A DNA stretch of 64,000 bases from Phyllobacterium zundukense (GTDB taxonomy: Bacteria; Pseudomonadota; Alphaproteobacteria; Rhizobiales; Rhizobiaceae): positions 3,880,501 to 3,944,500 of the forward strand of contig NZ_CP017940.1 in NCBI RefSeq assembly GCF_002764115.1, written 5' to 3'. Made by a program: the position numbers and the translations under genes. This document shows positions 1 through 8,334 of this stretch, one piece after another. The notes beneath the pieces are model-generated. The model ran no database searches and had not been told where the DNA came from. It saw nothing but the letters and a program-made list of their open reading frames with translations. Within the stretch, counting starts at the first letter, position 1, and each line of letters begins with the position of its first letter.

Positions 1-1
1 G

Positions 2-235
2 CGACTGATCAAGGATTGTACTGCTCTCGGTTTTCGCCAGCTCATCGCAGTCATTGGCGATGGTCACGAAGCCTCCGCGTCGGTACGGCTGCACACCAGC
101 GCCGGCTTCTCGTTTTGTGGCACCATAAGAGGTTCGGGCTTCAAGCATGGCCGTTGGCTGGATACGGCGTTGATGCAACTCGACATGAATGGCGGCGCCG
201 AGACGCTGCCCGGCAAGCCCCCACTAAGAGCGTAA
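2..235 (+). CDS. GNAT family N-acetyltransferase, C-terminal part (truncated by window edge)
   Basis: Only the last 77 codons are present; the reading frame is open from base 2 and ends at TAA 233-235. The visible protein contains GFRQLIAVIGDG and SVRLHTSAGFSFCGT followed by GFKHGRWLDTALMQLDM. That is the C-terminal half of a phosphinothricin-acetyltransferase-like GNAT fold: the strand after the acetyl-CoA site, then the usual 'LH...GF...G' and 'KHGRWLDT...MQ' segments. Such enzymes transfer acetyl from acetyl-CoA to a small amine. The substrate cannot be told from this fragment. It converges on the DUF2794 gene, with a 3-bp gap. Confidence 0.8.
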   Translation, partial: RLIKDCTALGFRQLIAVIGDGHEASASVRLHTSAGFSFCGTIRGSGFKHGRWLDTALMQLDMNGGAETLPGKPPLRA

Positions 236-238
236 CGC

Positions 239-610
239 CTATCCCCGGACGATACTCAAGCTTTTGTCAAAGACCCTGAGTACGCGATCGAGTTCATGGC
301 CGCGTTTGAGAATGAGGCCGCTGGCGGCGATGACGCTATAGGCCCCCTGTTTGCGGGCCAGTCTGGGGTTTTTCTCGACCCGAAACATCGGCACTTCGCT
401 GGCCCGCCGAAAAATCGAAAAGACGGCGCGATCCATCAGGTGATCGATGGCATAATCGCGCCACTCGCCCGCGGAGACCATAAAGCCGTATATGCGAAGG
501 ATTTGATCAAGCTCACGCCGATTGAAGGTAATGGGCGGATCACTGGTGCGCACTAGAGAGATAAGTTTCGCCTGCTGTTGCGATTCATCGCCACCCGCAT
601 TGCTGTCCAT
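239..610 (-). CDS. DUF2794 domain-containing protein
   Basis: A 123-residue protein with the signature of the alphaproteobacterial DUF2794 family: TFNRRELDQILRIYG, then VSAGEWRDYAIDHLMDRAVF, then SIFRRASEVPMFRVEK, ARKQGAYSV and GLILKRGHEL. The family has no established function. No signal peptide or membrane segment is seen, so it is probably cytosolic. The ATG at 610 is preceded by AAGGGCGG at good spacing; a TTG one codon upstream (613) would also be in frame. The gene stands alone, with a long non-coding stretch upstream. Confidence 0.9.
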   Translation of the reverse strand: MDSNAGGDESQQQAKLISLVRTSDPPITFNRRELDQILRIYGFMVSAGEWRDYAIDHLMDRAVFSIFRRASEVPMFRVEKNPRLARKQGAYSVIAASGLILKRGHELDRVLRVFDKSLSIVRG

Positions 611-689
611 CAATCAACCGCCCTTAAATTTGTCGTGTGACACCTGGATGACATAAAGGTGACCTGTTCCGCATGTATTTACAAGACCG

Positions 690-743
690 GAATGATCGTG
701 CGGATGCCAATTATTGGCTTTGCAAACTGTTTTTTGATCATTC
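690..743. repeat. Nested inverted repeat upstream of the DUF2794 gene
   Basis: GAATGATC (690-697) is perfectly matched by GATCATTC (736-743). Inside lies a second palindrome, GCCAATTATTGGC (706-718). It sits 80-130 bp upstream of the DUF2794 start, within non-coding DNA. It could be a regulator-binding site or a transcribed hairpin. No regulator is recognised. Confidence 0.4.
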
Positions 744-842
744 TCACGAAGCAATACGGCTTGATTCCAATGGTGATGGTCTGACACATTCTCGCCATTA
801 TCTGTTCGCATTGCCGCCCGATTCGAAACCCAACATCGTTGT

Positions 843-990
843 CATGTTGTCTGAGACGGTTCGCTCTCGAGCAATCCGATACCCCAAGCCCCCCGCCCAA
901 CGGGTTGTTTGGGTCCGAACCAATTAGTCTCCCTATATATGACAACATGCCCCAATACCTCAGGCCGGATTTATCCGGCCTGTTTTTGTT
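843..990 (+). ncRNA. Candidate structured small RNA with its own terminator
   Basis: Non-coding DNA between two minus-strand genes that folds as one long plus-strand hairpin. CATGTTGTC (843-851) pairs with GACAACATG (941-949), GAGAC (853-857) with GTCTC (927-931), and GGTTCG (858-863) with CGAACC (916-921). Inner pairs are CCCAA (883-887) with TTGGG (909-913) and CCCG (892-895) with CGGG (901-904). It is followed by a Rho-independent terminator at 961-990 that no plus-strand protein gene explains. The layout, a closing stem, internal bubble and apical stem, resembles regulatory RNAs such as 6S RNA, but no known family was recognised and no promoter could be assigned. Confidence 0.5.
961..990 (+). 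terminator. Rho-independent terminator of the candidate sRNA
   Basis: Stem CAGGCCGGAT/ATCCGGCCTG (961-982, two-base loop) followed by TTTTTG on the plus strand. The T-run is only on the plus-strand side, so it does not serve the minus-strand DUF1223 gene that ends at 1006. Confidence 0.75.
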
Positions 991-1005
991 TGGGAGCCGG
1001 TTCTA

Positions 1006-1779
1006 TCAGGGTTTCGCCGCCATGATGGACGCCCCAATGATGGGACCGGGTTTGCCTTCGCCGAGCATTTCCTGCAGCAAAACTGCGCATCCGGTCGCTT
1101 TTTTACTGGCGAGTTCACTCAGCGGAATTTCAATTTTCTGGGGCTTGCCGTCCCACATGCCGACTGTTTCCATCGCCCGCACGCTGTTGGCGTAACTCAC
1201 CTTGCGCCCGACATTCTCGCCGTCGGGAATTTCAACGATGGTTTCCCGGTTAAAATAGGCGAGCAGAACTCGAACAGGATTTGTCGCGCCGGAACCGGGG
1301 CCAATATCTATCAGCAGCCGGTCAGGCGCGGTCTTCTCGATCGAAACCGGGACGGTCAGGCCGGTCGGTGTGCCGCGCGTTTCTGCAATGCGCCTGCGAA
1401 TCTTTTGGCCATCCTGCCCATTCATATGTTCGCGGCCGTTCAGGATTACCTGGGGAGTGTAAACGCCGTTCAGGCGCAGCGCCGTGCGATAGGCGTTCTG
1501 CCGGTCGGTGTTTTCCGGCAATGCAAGATTGTCCGTCCAGCCGCGATAATCCCAATAGTCCACGTGAAATGCGAGGGCGACAACCTTCCCTTCGGTCGCG
1601 AGCTCTTTCAGCACCGCATCTGCTGGCGGGCAGGAACCGCAACCCTGGGACGTGTAAAGTTCGACAACACCATCAGGCTTTTTGCCAACGTTCTCCGCAC
1701 AGACCGGCAGCACATAGGCAGCTGCCGCCAGAAGCGGAGCACCGATCAAAATACGTCTGGATAGAACAGGCAAAGGCAC
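1006..1779 (-). CDS. DUF1223 domain-containing secreted protein
   Basis: A 257-residue protein with an N-terminal export signal (hydrophobic stretch APLLAAAAYVLP, cleavage probably near VCA-EN) and the DUF1223 core GVVELYTSQGCGSCPPADAV. The CGSC pair is a CxxC in a thioredoxin-like context. It continues with AFHVDYWDYRGW and GVYTPQVILNG, typical of the family. A periplasmic thiol role is a reasonable guess, but function is not established for the family. The frame opens with GTG at 1779 and no clear ribosome site was seen, so the start is uncertain. Convergence with the sRNA terminator at 961-990 marks its 3' side. Confidence 0.85.
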   Translation of the reverse strand: MPLPVLSRRILIGAPLLAAAAYVLPVCAENVGKKPDGVVELYTSQGCGSCPPADAVLKELATEGKVVALAFHVDYWDYRGWTDNLALPENTDRQNAYRTALRLNGVYTPQVILNGREHMNGQDGQKIRRRIAETRGTPTGLTVPVSIEKTAPDRLLIDIGPGSGATNPVRVLLAYFNRETIVEIPDGENVGRKVSYANSVRAMETVGMWDGKPQKIEIPLSELASKKATGCAVLLQEMLGEGKPGPIIGASIMAAKP

Positions 1780-1916
1780 AGGTTGTATTCACTTCCCAAT
1801 TTGAATGGGCTTGTTGTCAGATAAAATGATTGCGAGATGATTGATAGGAGCCGGACGTTTCAAGAGGAAGTCACTTTGAGGTGAATTCGATCACGTTTGT
1901 TCTCTCCAACCCAATC

Positions 1917-1945
1917 AAAAGGCCGCCGGTTGCCCGGCGGCCTTT
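1917..1945. terminator. Bidirectional Rho-independent terminator after acnA
   Basis: Perfect GC-rich stem GGCCGCCGG/CCGGCGGCC at 1921-1942 with AAAA on the left and TTTTATTTT on the right. It therefore carries a T-run on either strand. Read on the minus strand it lies 25 bp past the acnA stop. Confidence 0.85.
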
Positions 1946-1966
1946 TATTTTCATGATTCCGATCGA

Positions 1967-4654
1967 TCAGGCAGCGAGATCGCGCAGAACGTACTGCAAA
2001 ATGCCGCCGTTCTTCAGGTACTCCAGTTCATCGATCGTATCGATGCGGCAGATCAGCGGCACCTGTTTGACGCTGCCATCGGCGTAGGTCACCGTGGCAA
2101 ATGTCTTCTGGCGCGGCTGGATCGCGGCCAGACCTTCGATGGAGACGATTTCGTCGCCCTTCAGGCCAAGCGATTGCCAACTTGTGCCGTCTTCGAGAAC
2201 GAATGGCACGATACCCATGCCGACCAGGTTCGAACGGTGGATACGTTCGAAGGACTGGGCAATCACAGCGCGAACACCCAGCAGGTTGGTGCCCTTGGCC
2301 GCCCAGTCGCGTGACGAGCCGTTGCCGTATTCCACACCGGCGAAGATCACCAGCGGGACGTTCTCGGCGCGGTATTGCATGGCCGCATCATAGATCGGCA
2401 TCTCTTCCTTGGAGGGATAGTGGAACGTGTAGCCGCCTTCACGGCCGTTCTCGCCGAGCATGTGGTTGCGAATGCGGATATTGGCGAAGGTGCCTCGCAT
2501 CATCACTTCGTGATTGCCGCGACGCGTGCCGTACTGGTTGAAGTCCAGTGGAGCGACGCCGTGATCCGTGAGGTACTTGCCGGCCGGCGAAGCAGCCTTG
2601 ATCGAACCGGCCGGGGAGATGTGGTCTGTGGTGATCTTGTCGCCGAACAGGCCAAGGATGCGGGCTCCCTTGATATCATTGACCTTGCCGGGGGTCTTGC
2701 CCATGCCAACGAAATACGGCGGGTTCTGCACATAGGTCGACTGGTCGTCCCAGGCATAGGTCTGACCCGCCGGCACCTTGACCGCCTGCCAGTTTTCATC
2801 GCCCTTGAACACGTCCGCATATTTGGCTGAAAACAGTTTGCGAGTGACGTTCTTGGTAATGAATTCCTGGATTTCATGCGAAGACGGCCAGATATCCTTG
2901 AGGAATACCGGGTTGCCGCTCTGATCTTCACCGAGCGGCTCGGTGGTCAGGTCTTTTGTGACGGTACCAGCCAGCGCATAGGCGACGACGAGCGGCGGCG
3001 AAGCCAGGTAGTTTGCCTGCACGTCGGGCGACACGCGGCCTTCGAAGTTGCGGTTGCCGGAAAGGACAGCCGCAGCGATCAGGCCCTTGTCATTGATGGT
3101 CTTGGAGATCGGCGCCGGCAGCGGGCCGGAATTGCCGATGCAGGTGGTGCAGCCAAAGCCGACGAGATTGAAGCCGAGCTTGTCGAGTTCCTTCTGCAGC
3201 CCGGCATTCTCGAGATAGGCGGCGACAACCTGCGAGCCAGGCGCAAGCGATGTTTTTACCCAGGGCTTGGACTTCAGGCCCTTGGCAGCGGCATTGCGGG
3301 CAAGAAGGCCGGCCGCAATTAGAACGCTTGGGTTCGAGGTGTTGGTGCAGGAGGTAATGGCGGCGATGGCAACGTCGCCATGGCCAAGATCGTAGTCCTC
3401 GCCTTCGACAACATAGCGGGCATCGAGCTGCGTGGTCTTCTTGTATTCCTTCTGCAGCGATTCATGGAAGCCCGATGCAATGCCCTCAAGAGCAATACGG
3501 CCTTCCGGACGCTTCGGTCCGGCCATGGACGGAACGACGGTACCGAGATCCAGTTCCAGCGTGTCGGTGAATACCGGATCGGCTGAATTTGGTTCACGCC
3601 ACATGCCCTGCGCCTTCGAATAGGCCTCGACAAGGGCGAGACGGTCTTCGTCGCGGCCGGACATGTGCATGTAGTTGATGGTTTCGCGGTCGATCGGGAA
3701 GAAGCCGCAGGTCGCGCCATATTCCGGGCCCATATTGCCAATGGTGGCGCGGTCAGCCAGTGTCATGCTTTCGAGACCGGGGCCGAAGAATTCGACGAAC
3801 TTGCCCACGACGCCCTTCTTGCGCAGCATCTGCACAACCGTGAGAACCAGATCGGTCGCCGTCACGCCTTCCTTGACCTTGCCGGTCAGGCGGAAACCGA
3901 TGACTTCCGGCAGAAGCATGGAAACAGGCTGGCCGAGCATGGAGGCTTCAGCTTCGATACCGCCAACGCCCCAGCCCAGAACACCCAGACCATTGACCAT
4001 TGTGGTGTGCGAGTCGGTGCCGACGCAGGTGTCCGGATAGGCGACGGTTACGCCGTCTTCTTCCTTGGTCCAGACGGCTTGCGCCAGATATTCGAGATTG
4101 ACCTGGTGGCAGATGCCTGTGCCGGGCGGCACGACGCGGAAATTCTTGAAGGCCTGCTGGCCCCACTTCAGGAAGCGGTAACGCTCGCCATTGCGTTCAT
4201 ATTCGAGATCGACATTGCGCTTGAACGCCTGCGGATTGCCAAATTCATCGACGATAACGGAATGGTCGATGACGAGATCGACCGGGACGAGCGGGTTGAT
4301 CTTCTCAGGGTCACCGCCGAGATTGACCATGGCGTCGCGCATCGCTGCAAGATCCACGACTGCGGGAACACCGGTAAAGTCCTGCATTAGGACGCGCGCC
4401 GGACGATAGGCGATTTCTGCACCGGCACTGCCGCGGTCGACAAGCCATTTGGCAACGTTTTCAATGTCCTTCTTGAAAACCGAGCGGTTGTCTTCAAAGC
4501 GAAGCAGGTTTTCGAGGAGCACCTTCATGGAAAATGGAAGCTGGGAAATGCCTTCCAGGCCGTTCTTTTCGGCTTCGGTCAAACTGTAATAGACATATTC
4601 CTTGTCCCCCACGGTGAGGGTTTTACGGCATTTGAAACTGTCAATCTGAGACAT
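1967..4654 (-). CDS. acnA: Aconitate hydratase AcnA
   Basis: An 895-residue aconitase of the AcnA/IRP type, the usual length. It isomerises citrate to isocitrate in the TCA cycle in the cytosol. The [4Fe-4S] ligands are visible in TSCTNTSNPSV and GFGCTTCIGNSGPL. Substrate-binding segments include VDLVIDHS, VGTDSHTTMVNGLGVLGWG and, in the C-terminal swivel domain, ITTDHISPAGSI and YGNGSSRDWAAKG. The frame is open further upstream, but the ATG at 4654 starts the conserved MSQIDSFKCRKTL and has AAGGACG in front, so that start is used. It is divergent from the ccm operon and ends at a strong terminator. Confidence 0.97.
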   Translation of the reverse strand: MSQIDSFKCRKTLTVGDKEYVYYSLTEAEKNGLEGISQLPFSMKVLLENLLRFEDNRSVFKKDIENVAKWLVDRGSAGAEIAYRPARVLMQDFTGVPAVVDLAAMRDAMVNLGGDPEKINPLVPVDLVIDHSVIVDEFGNPQAFKRNVDLEYERNGERYRFLKWGQQAFKNFRVVPPGTGICHQVNLEYLAQAVWTKEEDGVTVAYPDTCVGTDSHTTMVNGLGVLGWGVGGIEAEASMLGQPVSMLLPEVIGFRLTGKVKEGVTATDLVLTVVQMLRKKGVVGKFVEFFGPGLESMTLADRATIGNMGPEYGATCGFFPIDRETINYMHMSGRDEDRLALVEAYSKAQGMWREPNSADPVFTDTLELDLGTVVPSMAGPKRPEGRIALEGIASGFHESLQKEYKKTTQLDARYVVEGEDYDLGHGDVAIAAITSCTNTSNPSVLIAAGLLARNAAAKGLKSKPWVKTSLAPGSQVVAAYLENAGLQKELDKLGFNLVGFGCTTCIGNSGPLPAPISKTINDKGLIAAAVLSGNRNFEGRVSPDVQANYLASPPLVVAYALAGTVTKDLTTEPLGEDQSGNPVFLKDIWPSSHEIQEFITKNVTRKLFSAKYADVFKGDENWQAVKVPAGQTYAWDDQSTYVQNPPYFVGMGKTPGKVNDIKGARILGLFGDKITTDHISPAGSIKAASPAGKYLTDHGVAPLDFNQYGTRRGNHEVMMRGTFANIRIRNHMLGENGREGGYTFHYPSKEEMPIYDAAMQYRAENVPLVIFAGVEYGNGSSRDWAAKGTNLLGVRAVIAQSFERIHRSNLVGMGIVPFVLEDGTSWQSLGLKGDEIVSIEGLAAIQPRQKTFATVTYADGSVKQVPLICRIDTIDELEYLKNGGILQYVLRDLAA

Positions 4655-4946
4655 TTTGCGTTCGTCCTTATGCTGAGGCCTAAACCCGGGACGAACGCCT
4701 TTGCCGCGTTTCAAGGACGCGCTAAGGTGCGGGTGCAGTCATTTCCGCTGTCCGTCCCGCAACAGGTGTCCAAAAACGGCACCCATATCGAGATCGGCCA
4801 AAAATGGTTTCCACACCGACCGCTGGCATGGTTCACAGCTATATAGAGTTTTTCGTCGATCTGTGCCAGACCGACATTGGTCAAAAATGCATGCTGCGTC
4901 GAAATGATCGCGTGGTATTCGGGGACATATAAGAAGCGGGCCATTG

Positions 4947-5555
4947 ATGCGACTAATCGCGGAAAACTTGGGCGGGGAAAGGGGTGGAGAACGGTTGTTT
5001 TCCGGCCTTGATTTCGCTGTTTCCGCCAGTGAAGCCCTGCTTGTCACCGGGCCCAACGGAGCGGGTAAATCCACGCTGCTGCGAATCATCGCCGGGCTGC
5101 TGCTACAGGCAGAAGGCAAGCTTCGGCTCGATGATGCGCCGGTTGCGTTTGAGGGTCTTGTGGCAGCCTCGCATTATCTCGGCCACCTCAATGCCATGAA
5201 ACCTGTCTTGACCATCGATGAAAATCTGCGCTTCTGGCAGTCGTTCAACGGGACGGGCCAGTACTCCATTGCCGAAGCACTCGAACGTGTCAGTCTTGGC
5301 GATATAGGCCACCTGCCGTTCGGCTATCTCTCCACCGGGCAAAAACGCCGAGCGAGCATTGCCCGCCTGCTACTCAGCGATCGCCCGGTGTGGCTGCTGG
5401 ACGAGCCGACGGCAGGATTGGACAAGGCATCGGAATTGCAATTCGCCGGATTGATGCAAGCGCATCTCAAAGGGGGCGGGATCATTGTCGCCGCAACGCA
5501 TCTGCCGCTCGGGCTCGAAGGTTCAAGAGAACTGTCATTAGGGACGATGGTATAA
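4947..5555 (+). CDS. ccmA: Heme ABC exporter ATP-binding protein CcmA
   Basis: The 202-residue ABC ATPase of cytochrome c maturation system I. It drives release of holo-CcmE from the CcmC-heme complex. Walker A GPNGAGKST (about residues 35-43), signature LSTGQKRRASIARLLL and Walker B WLLDEPTAGLD are all present, with the switch histidine in VAATH. ATG 4947 is preferred over an in-frame TTG at 4944. The stop overlaps the ccmB start (TAATG), so the two are translationally coupled. It is the first gene of ccmABCDG. Confidence 0.96.
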   Translation: MRLIAENLGGERGGERLFSGLDFAVSASEALLVTGPNGAGKSTLLRIIAGLLLQAEGKLRLDDAPVAFEGLVAASHYLGHLNAMKPVLTIDENLRFWQSFNGTGQYSIAEALERVSLGDIGHLPFGYLSTGQKRRASIARLLLSDRPVWLLDEPTAGLDKASELQFAGLMQAHLKGGGIIVAATHLPLGLEGSRELSLGTMV

Positions 5556-6220
5556 TGGGGGCCTTGTTCCTGCGCGAAATCCGGTTGGGGTTGCGTGCCG
5601 GCGGCGGCGCGCTGGTCGGCATCCTCTTCTTCCTCGCGGTTATCGCCGTTGTTCCCTTCGGTGTCGGGCCTGACTTAAAGCTGCTCGCCCGTATCGGCGC
5701 TGCGATGCTGTGGATCGGCGCCCTGCTGGCAACTCTGCTCGGTCTCGACCGGTTGTTTCAGGCAGACCGCGACGATGGTTCGCTCGATCTGCTGATCATG
5801 GCGCAGGAGCGGCACATGCTGGCGCTCACCGTGCTGGTGAAATGCCTGGCGCACTGGACCGTGAGCGTGCTGCCGCTGGTGGTCGCATCGCCCCTGCTCG
5901 GCCTGTTCATGAATATGGAACCGGCCGCGATTGGTGCGACCACGCTGACGCTGCTGGTCGGTACTCCCGCAATCACGTTGATCGGTGCGGTGGGGGCAGC
6001 CGTCGCGGTTTCGCTGCCCCGAGGCGGCCTTCTGGTTTCGGTAATCATCCTGCCGCTGACCATACCGGTACTGATTTTCGGTGTGTCTGCGTCCTATGGC
6101 GCAGTTGAAGACCCGGCACCATTTCTGGCACCTTTCCTTATTCTTGCTGCGATTACGCTGTTCTTTGCGGTTCTCGGACCGCTGGCGGCGGCAGCGGCGT
6201 TGAAATCCTCGGCAGACTGA
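5555..6220 (+). CDS. ccmB: Heme exporter protein CcmB
   Basis: A 221-residue membrane protein with about six hydrophobic segments. It starts MGALFLREIRLGLRAGGG and ends ...LGPLAAAAALKSSAD. CcmB is the permease half that works with CcmA in the CcmABCD complex of the inner membrane. The start ATG overlaps the ccmA stop by one base. The segment LLIMAQERHMLALTVLVKCLAHW matches the cytoplasmic loop typical of the family. Next comes ccmC after a 44-bp gap. Confidence 0.94.
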   Translation: MGALFLREIRLGLRAGGGALVGILFFLAVIAVVPFGVGPDLKLLARIGAAMLWIGALLATLLGLDRLFQADRDDGSLDLLIMAQERHMLALTVLVKCLAHWTVSVLPLVVASPLLGLFMNMEPAAIGATTLTLLVGTPAITLIGAVGAAVAVSLPRGGLLVSVIILPLTIPVLIFGVSASYGAVEDPAPFLAPFLILAAITLFFAVLGPLAAAAALKSSAD

Positions 6221-6264
6221 CAGAGAGGTGAATTGCGAAAAGGGCCCCGGAAAGCTAAGAGAAC

Positions 6265-7035
6265 ATGATGAGTGATGCAGTTTCCAAGACCGGACGATGG
6301 ATCGACCTGGCAAACCCGACAAGGTTCCTGAGCCTTGCCGGCGCTGTACTACCCTGGCTCGGCGGATTGACGATTATCGTACTTGCCGTTGGCTTCTGGA
6401 TGTCGATGCAGGCGCCCGACGATTATCAGCAGGGCTCGACCGTCAAGATCATGTTCATCCATGTGCCTTTCGCCTGGTTGTCCATGATGTGCTACACGAT
6501 CATGTCCATCGCGGCGCTCGGCACACTGGTCTGGCGTCATCCATTGGCGGATGTGTCCGCCAAGGCTGCTGCCCCCATAGGCGCGGTGTTCACAGCGCTC
6601 GCCCTGATCACCGGCTCGCTCTGGGGCAAGCCCATGTGGGGCACATGGTGGGTGTGGGATGCGCGTCTCACCTCGGTTTTCGTGCTGTTCCTTATGTATC
6701 TCGGGATCATCGCACTCACACGCGCCATGGACGATCCAGCGAAATCGGCGAAAGCCACCGCCATCCTCACGCTGGTCGGCTTCATCAATATTCCGATCAT
6801 CAAGTTTTCCGTTGACTGGTGGAACACCTTGCACCAGCCCGCATCGGTTTTCCGCATGGGTGGCTCGACCATCGATCCGTCATTGCTCTGGCCACTGCTG
6901 GTGATGGCAATAGGCTTTACGCTGCTGTTTTTCACATTACATATCATGGCGATGCGCAATGAAATCTGGCGCCGCCGGGTTATCGCCATGCGCCGTGTCG
7001 CGGCGCGTAGCGCGGAACGGAGGACGGAACAATGA
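6265..7035 (+). CDS. ccmC: Heme ABC transporter permease CcmC
   Basis: A 256-residue six-helix protein of the heme-handling superfamily. The tryptophan-rich WWD motif WGTWWVWDARLT (about residues 125-136) is the periplasmic heme site. A conserved histidine before it lies in MFIHVPFAWLSM, and a second in NTLHQPASVFRMGG. CcmC attaches heme to CcmE. Either ATG of the starting ATG-ATG pair (6265 or 6268) could be used. The stop overlaps the ccmD start (ATGA). Confidence 0.96.
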   Translation: MMSDAVSKTGRWIDLANPTRFLSLAGAVLPWLGGLTIIVLAVGFWMSMQAPDDYQQGSTVKIMFIHVPFAWLSMMCYTIMSIAALGTLVWRHPLADVSAKAAAPIGAVFTALALITGSLWGKPMWGTWWVWDARLTSVFVLFLMYLGIIALTRAMDDPAKSAKATAILTLVGFINIPIIKFSVDWWNTLHQPASVFRMGGSTIDPSLLWPLLVMAIGFTLLFFTLHIMAMRNEIWRRRVIAMRRVAARSAERRTEQ

Positions 7036-7205
7036 TGAGCCATACCGGGTTTGTCCTTGCCTCATATAGCGCCGCGCTCATTGTGCTGGCCGGCCTGATT
7101 GGGTGGATTTTCATGGATCAGCGTATCCAGCGCCGGGCGTTGCTGGAACTTGAATCGCGCGGTGTGCGGCGCAGGTCCGAGACGAAGATGGACAGCGCAT
7201 CGTGA
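7032..7205 (+). CDS. ccmD: Heme exporter protein CcmD
   Basis: A short 57-residue protein lying exactly between ccmC and ccmG, overlapping both by start/stop sharing. It begins MMSHTGFVLASYSAALIV, has one transmembrane helix (about residues 8-28, VLASYSAALIVLAGLIGWIF) and a basic cytoplasmic tail (RIQRRALLELESRGVRRRSE). That is the standard CcmD plan: a small helper that stabilises CcmE release from CcmABC. Identification rests mainly on position, size and topology. Confidence 0.9.
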   Translation: MMSHTGFVLASYSAALIVLAGLIGWIFMDQRIQRRALLELESRGVRRRSETKMDSAS

Positions 7206-7798
7206 CGGAACAGGATCAGGTGGACAAGATCCCGGCGAAGCGCAGCTCATTGTTCGTCTTCTTGCCGCTTATTCTCTTCGTCGCTCTCGCGGCGATTTTC
7301 GCTTTCCAGCTTGCATCCGGCCGGGATGAATCCGTCATCCCCTCGGCTCTTATCGGAAAGCCCGCACCAAACCTTGTCCTGCCTGCCGTCAGCGGCTTGC
7401 AAAAGAATGGACAGCCGGTTCCCGGCCTTGATCCTGCAAGCTTCAAGGGACAGGTCACCCTCGTCAACGTCTTTGGTTCCTGGTGCGTGCCGTGCCGGGT
7501 GGAGCATCCGTTGCTGATGCAGCTTGCCGAAGACAAGCGGATTCGTCTGGCCGGATTGAATTACAAGGACAAGACCGAAAACGCCTTGCGTTTTCTGGAT
7601 GAGCTCGGCAATCCCTATGCGATGATCGGTGCAGACACGAATGGCCGTGCCGCGATCGAATGGGGCGTCTACGGCGTGCCGGAAACCTTCCTGATCGGTC
7701 GGGACGGCATCGTCGCCTACAAGCATGTCGGGCCCTTCACCGAACAGTCGATCCGCGATGATCTGATGCCGGCTGTGGAAACCGCTCTAAAGAAGTAA
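7202..7798 (+). CDS. ccmG: Thiol:disulfide interchange protein CcmG/DsbE
   Basis: A 198-residue membrane-anchored thioredoxin-like protein. The N-terminal anchor is LFVFLPLILFVALAAIFAF. The active site is WCVPC in VNVFGSWCVPCRVEHPLL (about residues 90-107), and the conserved GVYGVPETFLI carries the cis-proline. It reduces apocytochrome c cysteines in the periplasm before heme attachment. The start is GTG at 7202, overlapping the ccmD stop (GTGA), which supports this choice. It is the last gene of the operon here; ccmE/F/H are not in the window. Confidence 0.95.
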   Translation: MTEQDQVDKIPAKRSSLFVFLPLILFVALAAIFAFQLASGRDESVIPSALIGKPAPNLVLPAVSGLQKNGQPVPGLDPASFKGQVTLVNVFGSWCVPCRVEHPLLMQLAEDKRIRLAGLNYKDKTENALRFLDELGNPYAMIGADTNGRAAIEWGVYGVPETFLIGRDGIVAYKHVGPFTEQSIRDDLMPAVETALKK

Positions 7799-7806
7799 CA
7801 GTTCTC

Positions 7807-8232
7807 TCAGTTTTCCAGCATGGCGTAGTGCCTCACCCAACCAGCCGCGCGGGTTGCGGCCGTCGCTGTGCTGTCATAGGCGTGGGTGAGCGGGACGGTG
7901 ATCATCCGATAGCCGAATGTCGTCTTCGTTGCGACCGTAACCGGCGCGTCAATAGGTGTTCCGAGCGCCAACGTCTCGATCGGCCGGTCGGCGGCGGGCG
8001 CCGGAACTGTAAAGGACCGGCTGGCTACCGCTGTTCCCGGTGCAGCTTTTACCGTGCAGGTCGCGGTAATCAGCGGGTAATCGGCCTTGGTGTTCTGGCG
8101 AATCTGGCTTTCGAGATCAGCGCGGCAACGCTCGATGCTGGTCCAGCCGGCATCTGCGGTCTTGATATATTCGCAGATTTTCGCATCGCAGTCGCAACCC
8201 ATCAGGGTCATCACGATGAGAGCCGTTTTCAT
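7807..8232 (-). CDS. Conserved hypothetical small Cys-rich protein
   Basis: A 141-residue protein that I do not assign to a family. It begins MKTALIVMTLMGCDCDAKIC: a short hydrophobic segment followed at once by cysteines. It could be a lipoprotein with an imperfect lipobox at Cys13 or a secreted protein with disulfides. A mid-part RCRADLESQIRQ and a C-terminal half rich in Thr and Val follow. It converges on ccmG (8-bp gap) and is not obviously part of the ispZ-ftsY group. Its coding statistics look like its neighbours. Confidence 0.6.
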   Translation of the reverse strand: MKTALIVMTLMGCDCDAKICEYIKTADAGWTSIERCRADLESQIRQNTKADYPLITATCTVKAAPGTAVASRSFTVPAPAADRPIETLALGTPIDAPVTVATKTTFGYRMITVPLTHAYDSTATAATRAAGWVRHYAMLEN

Positions 8233-8334
8233 GGAGCGCGCTTTCTGAATTCGTTGCTGTTGCCGCGATTCTTGAGCGCAGATCGCGGCGGGATTTCGTC
8301 GCGATCGGGTGGAAATTATGGCCGTTTGGCGGAT

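Noticed and set aside
614..948. Short open frames (65-89 codons) in the 5' intergenic region
   Set aside because: No ribosome sites or protein-like sequence, and they overlap the RNA fold and palindromes, which explain the region better.
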